A DNA stretch of 60,000 bases from Nymphaea colorata. Its lineage: Eukaryota > Streptophyta > Magnoliopsida > Nymphaeales > Nymphaeaceae. Of the stretch, positions 56,080 to 60,000 are shown one piece after another (the stretch's first letter is position 1; the number at the start of each line of letters is the position of its first letter). Position numbers and translations under genes: made by a program. The stretch lies in the NCBI RefSeq assembly GCF_008831285.2, contig NC_045146.1, positions 4,786,972 through 4,846,971 on the forward strand, given 5' to 3'. The notes under the pieces are model-generated. The model made no database searches, was not told where the DNA came from, and saw only the letters and a list, made by a program, of their open reading frames with translations.

Positions 56080-59000
56080 ATGGCATTTGAGGATCAAACA
56101 TCAAAAGCTTTTAAGGAGATAAATCCAGAACTCACAGAGGCCGAATGTCCAGAGTTCATCCAAATGAGAAAGCAAGATCAACCGTCACCTCTGATTAATG
56201 ATCCGATTGAGGAAATTAACATTGGCACGGAAGAGAGTCCAAAGATTTTGCAAATTGGAACAAGTCTCTCAGCAGAAGAAAGAAAAGAGTTGATAGATTT
56301 CCTCAAAAAGCATCAAGAAGCCTTTGCGTGGACTTATGAGGACATGCCAGGACTTGATACAAAATTAGTCGAGCATCGACTACCATTGAAACCAGAATGC
56401 AAGCCAATCAAACAAAAGTTGAGGAAACAGGAAGGCCTGGAAGACCTACTAAAGGCAGGGTTCATCCGAACAATCGACTATCCTGAATGGTTAGCAAACA
56501 TTGTGGTAGTCCCAAAGAAAAATGGCAAAATTCGGCTCTGCATCGATTTCAGAGATTTGAATAAGGCTACACCAAAGGATGACTACCCACTTCCAAACAT
56601 TGACTTGTTGGTAGACAGTACCGCAGGTCACGCTATGTTCTCCTTTATGGATGGATATTCTGGTTATAACCAAATTAAGTTGGCAGCTCAAGATCAAGCC
56701 AAAACATCATTTACAACCCCATGGGGTACCTTCTGCTATACAGTAATGCCATTTGGTTTGAAGAACGCTGGGGCAACATATCAAAGGGCTATGGCAGCTA
56801 TTTTTCATGACCAAATGCATCAAATCATGGATGCATATGTAGATGATCTACTAATTAAGTCAAAAACAAGGGAGAATCACATCAACATTCTCTCTCAAGT
56901 TTTTGATAGACTCTTACAATACAAACTTAGATTGAATCCACAAAAATGTGTATTTGGTGTGGAATCCGGTAAGCTTTTGGGATTTATGGTCAGCCAAAAG
57001 GGAATCGAGATGGATCCTTCCAAAGCAAAGGCGATCATCGAAATGTCACCCCCAACAAATCTTAAGGAGCTACGCAGCTTGCAAGGCAGAATTCAATCAA
57101 TCAGAAGGTTTATATCTAATCTCGCCATGAGATGCGAACCCTTCAACCATTTACTGCGGAAAGGAGTCAAATTTGAATGGGGGCATGAATGTCAAGCCTC
57201 ATTCGAAAAGATCAAGAAGTATCTTCTTTGCCCACCAATTTTAAAACCTCCAATTTTAGGGGAACCTCTACTCCTTTACATCACAGTTAACGATTCAGCC
57301 TGTGGTGGATTTCTGGCTCAATATGAAGAAGGATGCCGAATAGAACATGCCATTTATTACATCAGTAAGACATTTGTGTAGTATGAAAAGAACTACTCGC
57401 ACATGGAAAAAACTTGCTTAGCCTTGGTGTGGATGTGTCAAAAATTAAGGCATTATCTATTGGCTTGTGAAGTTAAAATTTTATCCAAACTTAATCCACT
57501 CAAATATATCCTCGAACAGCCATTTCTGAATGGAAGGATAGCAAAGTGGCAGGTTTTGCTGATGCAATATGATTTGGAATATGTGTCACAAAAATCAATC
57601 AAGGGGCAAGCCATTGCAGACCAATTGGCAGATTTTCCTCTATATGAAGAAATTAGAACAAATGATGATTTTCCAGATGAGCAAATCCTGACAACTGAAC
57701 CAGAGCCGATTTGGGAGATGTACTTTGATGGATCTAAGAGCACAGCTGGGGCAGGCATTGGGATACTTTTCATTACACCAGAAAGGGAAATGATTCCTTA
57801 CTCTCTCAAATTGAATTTTTCCTGCACGCATAATATGGCAGAGTACGAGGCCCTAATCCAAGGACTCAAAATGTTGCTCAAATTTAAAGTGCAGAGAGTT
57901 CGCATTTTTGGAGATTCTCTCTTGGCTGTCAGTCAGGTCAATGGAGATTGGCAAGTCAAAGATCAAAAATTGATCCCATATCAAGAGTTAGCAGCTTCCC
58001 TCTCAAGACAGTTCGAGGAATGTCAACTCTTACATGTCAAAAGAGAATTTAACCCAATAGCAGACGGTTTAGCCAGTTTAGGCTCTACCATTGCCTTCAA
58101 ACCTGGAGAATCTATCAGATCTTTTGAAGTTGGAAGACTCGAACAACCATCTTTTGTCATACCAGAACAGGTGTTGCAAGCAGAAAGTAGAGAAACACCA
58201 TGGTATCAGAACATCAAGGATTTTCTCCAAACTGGAACACTTCCACCAGAAATGTCTCGAAAAGAGCAAAGAGTTTTGAGACACATGTCTTCAAGATATT
58301 TCATTCTAGCCGACATCCTATACAGAAGAGGATTCAGCACAGAATATGCTAGATGTCTCGATGCAAATGAGGCACTAGAAGTCATTCAAGAAGCCCATGA
58401 AGGAATTTGTGGGGGACATGTAGGGTATCAGACCCTCGTCAAGCAGATAGTCAGAGCAGGGTACTATTGGCCCACAATGCAAAGAGACTGTCACCAATTT
58501 GTCAAGAAATGCATCAAATGTCAGTTGCATGCACCATCAATTCATGCTCCAGCAGCGTACCTTCATTCGGTCAGCTCACCATGGCCATTCTCCATGTGGG
58601 CCTTCGACGTAGTCGGTCCAATCAATCCACCTGCCTCAAATGGACACAGGTATTTTCTTGCAGCTACAGATTACTTCACCAAATGGGTGGAAGCGATCAC
58701 TTTAAAAACAGTCGAAGGACAACACGTAGTGTCCTTCATTCATAAAAATCTTTTGTGTAGATTTGGCATCCCGCATGATATCGTTTCTGATAACGGTACT
58801 CATTTCAAAAATGAGAAAATGCGCAATCTTTGTCATAAACACAAAATACAACATCACTTTTCTGCCCCATATTACCCTCAAGGTAATGGTCAGGCAGAAG
58901 CAACCAACAAGATTTTGATTCGTGTCTTAGAAAGGACAGTTGAAACAGGCCGAGATTGGCACGAGAAAATGCACAATGCACTTTGGGCATATCGAACCAC

Positions 59001-59448
59001 AATTCGGACACCCACCAATGCTACACCAGCAGAATTAGTATATGGAACGGAAATTGTCCTTCCATTACATGTCCAAAAACCAGCAATGAAATTTGCTGCT
59101 CTCATTGAACTCCCAATTAACAAATACCAAAAAAAGAGACTTACTCAATTAGACCTCTTAGACGAGAAAAGACTACAAGCGGCAGAGCATGCCGAAGTCT
59201 ATCGTAAGAGAGTCGCCCGACATTATGCCAAATCAGTCATTGAAAGAAAATTTCAGGTAAATGATCTTGTTTTAAGATCCATAGTTCCACTCAGGAGTAG
59301 ACCCAAAGGAAAATGGGCGCCGAACTGGGAAGGACCATATGTTGTCAAAGAGGTTCTACCTCACAATTCTTATCGACTGATTGATGCCGATGGGGTTGAA
59401 ATCCCCGATCCAATTAATGCTTTGCATCTCAAAAAATTCTATACTTGA
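56080..59448 (+). CDS. Pol of the Tat/Ogre-like element, copy 2 (one in-frame TAG)
   Basis: 1122 residues in one frame from MAFEDQTSK, interrupted only by TAG at 57379-57381, where related proteins often have Gln (KTFV*YEKNYSHMEK). Reverse transcriptase: IRLCIDFRDLNKATPKDD, MPFGLKNAGATYQRAM and YVDD at 56836-56847. A first RNase H follows (TCLALVWMCQKLRHYL). A second, archaeal-type RNase H has MYFDGSKSTAGAGIGI and HNMAEYEALIQGL (57715 on), a mark of the Tat branch. Integrase: H-H-C-C zinc region (GICGGHVGYQ to CIKCQ), then Asp at 58606, Asp at 58789 and Glu at 58897 (DD35E), and a C-terminal GPYVVKEVLPHNSYRL stretch. It converts element RNA to DNA and inserts it. Confidence 0.92.
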
Positions 59449-60000
59449 ATTTGCAATTCAAAAAAAAAAAAATTCAAAATAGTTGTGCTTTGATAAGCAC
59501 GTTTGTAACAATTTTCAAACCAACTAAGGGGCATGGTATCCCTTAGGGAAAAGTTTCAAAAATGCATCAAAATTTTCAAACTCAACCCATGTCTTGAAGA
59601 CAATTGCAAGGGCATCGTCTTGAAATAGGCAAGAAATTTCACAGACATTGAGGGACTTATGTATAGTAATTAATGTTGGTCCCGACAATCGGCATTTGTA
59701 AAGGTCTAGCATGAGATGCCATAAGAAAAAGTCTTGTCACCTAAAAGACCTTGGCAAGATGCTAGAAAAAGCTATCAAGCGAAATGAGTTGAGCAATGAG
59801 CTCGGGGTGAGTGTAGTTGTTCCTCTGGTTCAAAGCTCAGCAGGCGCGGGTGGGCATATGACCTATGCTTACGCCGTGAAGCTAAAAAGCAATCCATGAA
59901 CATTTTGCTTATATTAAGTCTCCTAAAGCCTTCTGAATTCGAGCAAGTAAGCCCGGGGAGTGTTTTACATTTGGTACCCTGAGGCCAACTGGTCTAGGAG
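59449..60000 (+). other. Region after pol, before the (unseen) 3' LTR
   Basis: It starts with an A-tract (59461-59471). No LTR start TGTTAACACCCC is found up to the window end. An open frame at 59711-59899 (MRCHKKKSCHLKDLGKML) is not recognised. A long non-coding tail before the 3' LTR is common in Ogre/Tat elements. Confidence 0.5.

Larger units (their letters stand above)
46901..58603 (+). repeat. Second copy of the 11.7-kb block
   Basis: Starts AAGAGGTTATTTATCACC exactly like 35100 and stays parallel to the point matching the end of copy 1. It is the better copy: pol is open except for one stop. It does lose one G at about 52737, which shifts ORF1, so it is not free of errors. Confidence 0.9.

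Noticed and set aside
35100-60000. Two independent tandem insertions of the same retrotransposon
   Set aside because: The copies share flanking DNA outside the LTR, the 100-N gap lies at the join, and errors pile up beside it; duplicate assembly fits better.
59461-60000. 3' LTR of the Tat/Ogre element within the window
   Set aside because: No TGTTAACACCCC start or LTR-matching sequence occurs before base 60000.

Overview
This window is nuclear DNA from a flowering plant. It is AT-rich, dense with transposons, and has only two short stretches of host-gene exons with plant-type GT-AG introns. I see no bacterial operons, no CRISPR array, and no rRNA or tRNA genes. I cannot name the species.

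Layout from left to right: (1) 1-1682 is the 3' end of a Ty3/gypsy chromovirus on the minus strand (integrase tail, polypurine tract, LTR start). (2) About 1706-3890 is a satellite block of ~115 bp monomers with a three-phase higher-order pattern. (3) 5290-8830 holds a CACTA end, a decayed minus-strand copia gag/protease split by a small MITE, and GC-rich MITE remnants. (4) 9150-14519 is a complete Ty1/copia element with both LTRs, primer site, polypurine tract and a perfect 5-bp target duplication, but its genes are broken. (5) 15130-23167 is a nest: a minus-strand hAT transposase gene is split by a 6.1-kb CACTA element, which carries its own hAT-type MITE and a later 228-bp tandem duplication. 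(6) 25391-26249 is a small CACTA-like element carrying a 465-bp hAT MITE with a perfect 8-bp target duplication. (7) 27415-28010 is a minus-strand copia gag fragment. (8) 28685-29066 holds the last three exons of an ankyrin-repeat gene, and 31192-31426 one exon resembling the largest subunit of RNA polymerase III. (9) 35100 to the window end is occupied by a very large Ty3/gypsy element of the Tat/Ogre type, written twice around a 100-N gap.

The Tat/Ogre-like element has a 3.8-kb LTR with an internal TATA box, a primer site, an extra upstream ORF that resembles the plant mobile domain (MAIN/MAIL1 family), a gag-protease ORF ending in a G-patch-like segment, and a separate pol with reverse transcriptase, two RNase H domains and integrase. 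Splice-like pyrimidine tracts followed by AG precede gag and pol.

The two copies of this element are probably one locus assembled twice. They share 468 bp of flank outside the LTR, they differ mostly by one-base indels, and the first copy becomes error-rich just before the gap. I found no convincing new biological system. The best leads are the plant-mobile-domain-like ORF in the Tat element, the multi-layer transposon nest, the higher-order satellite, and the isolated Pol III exon.
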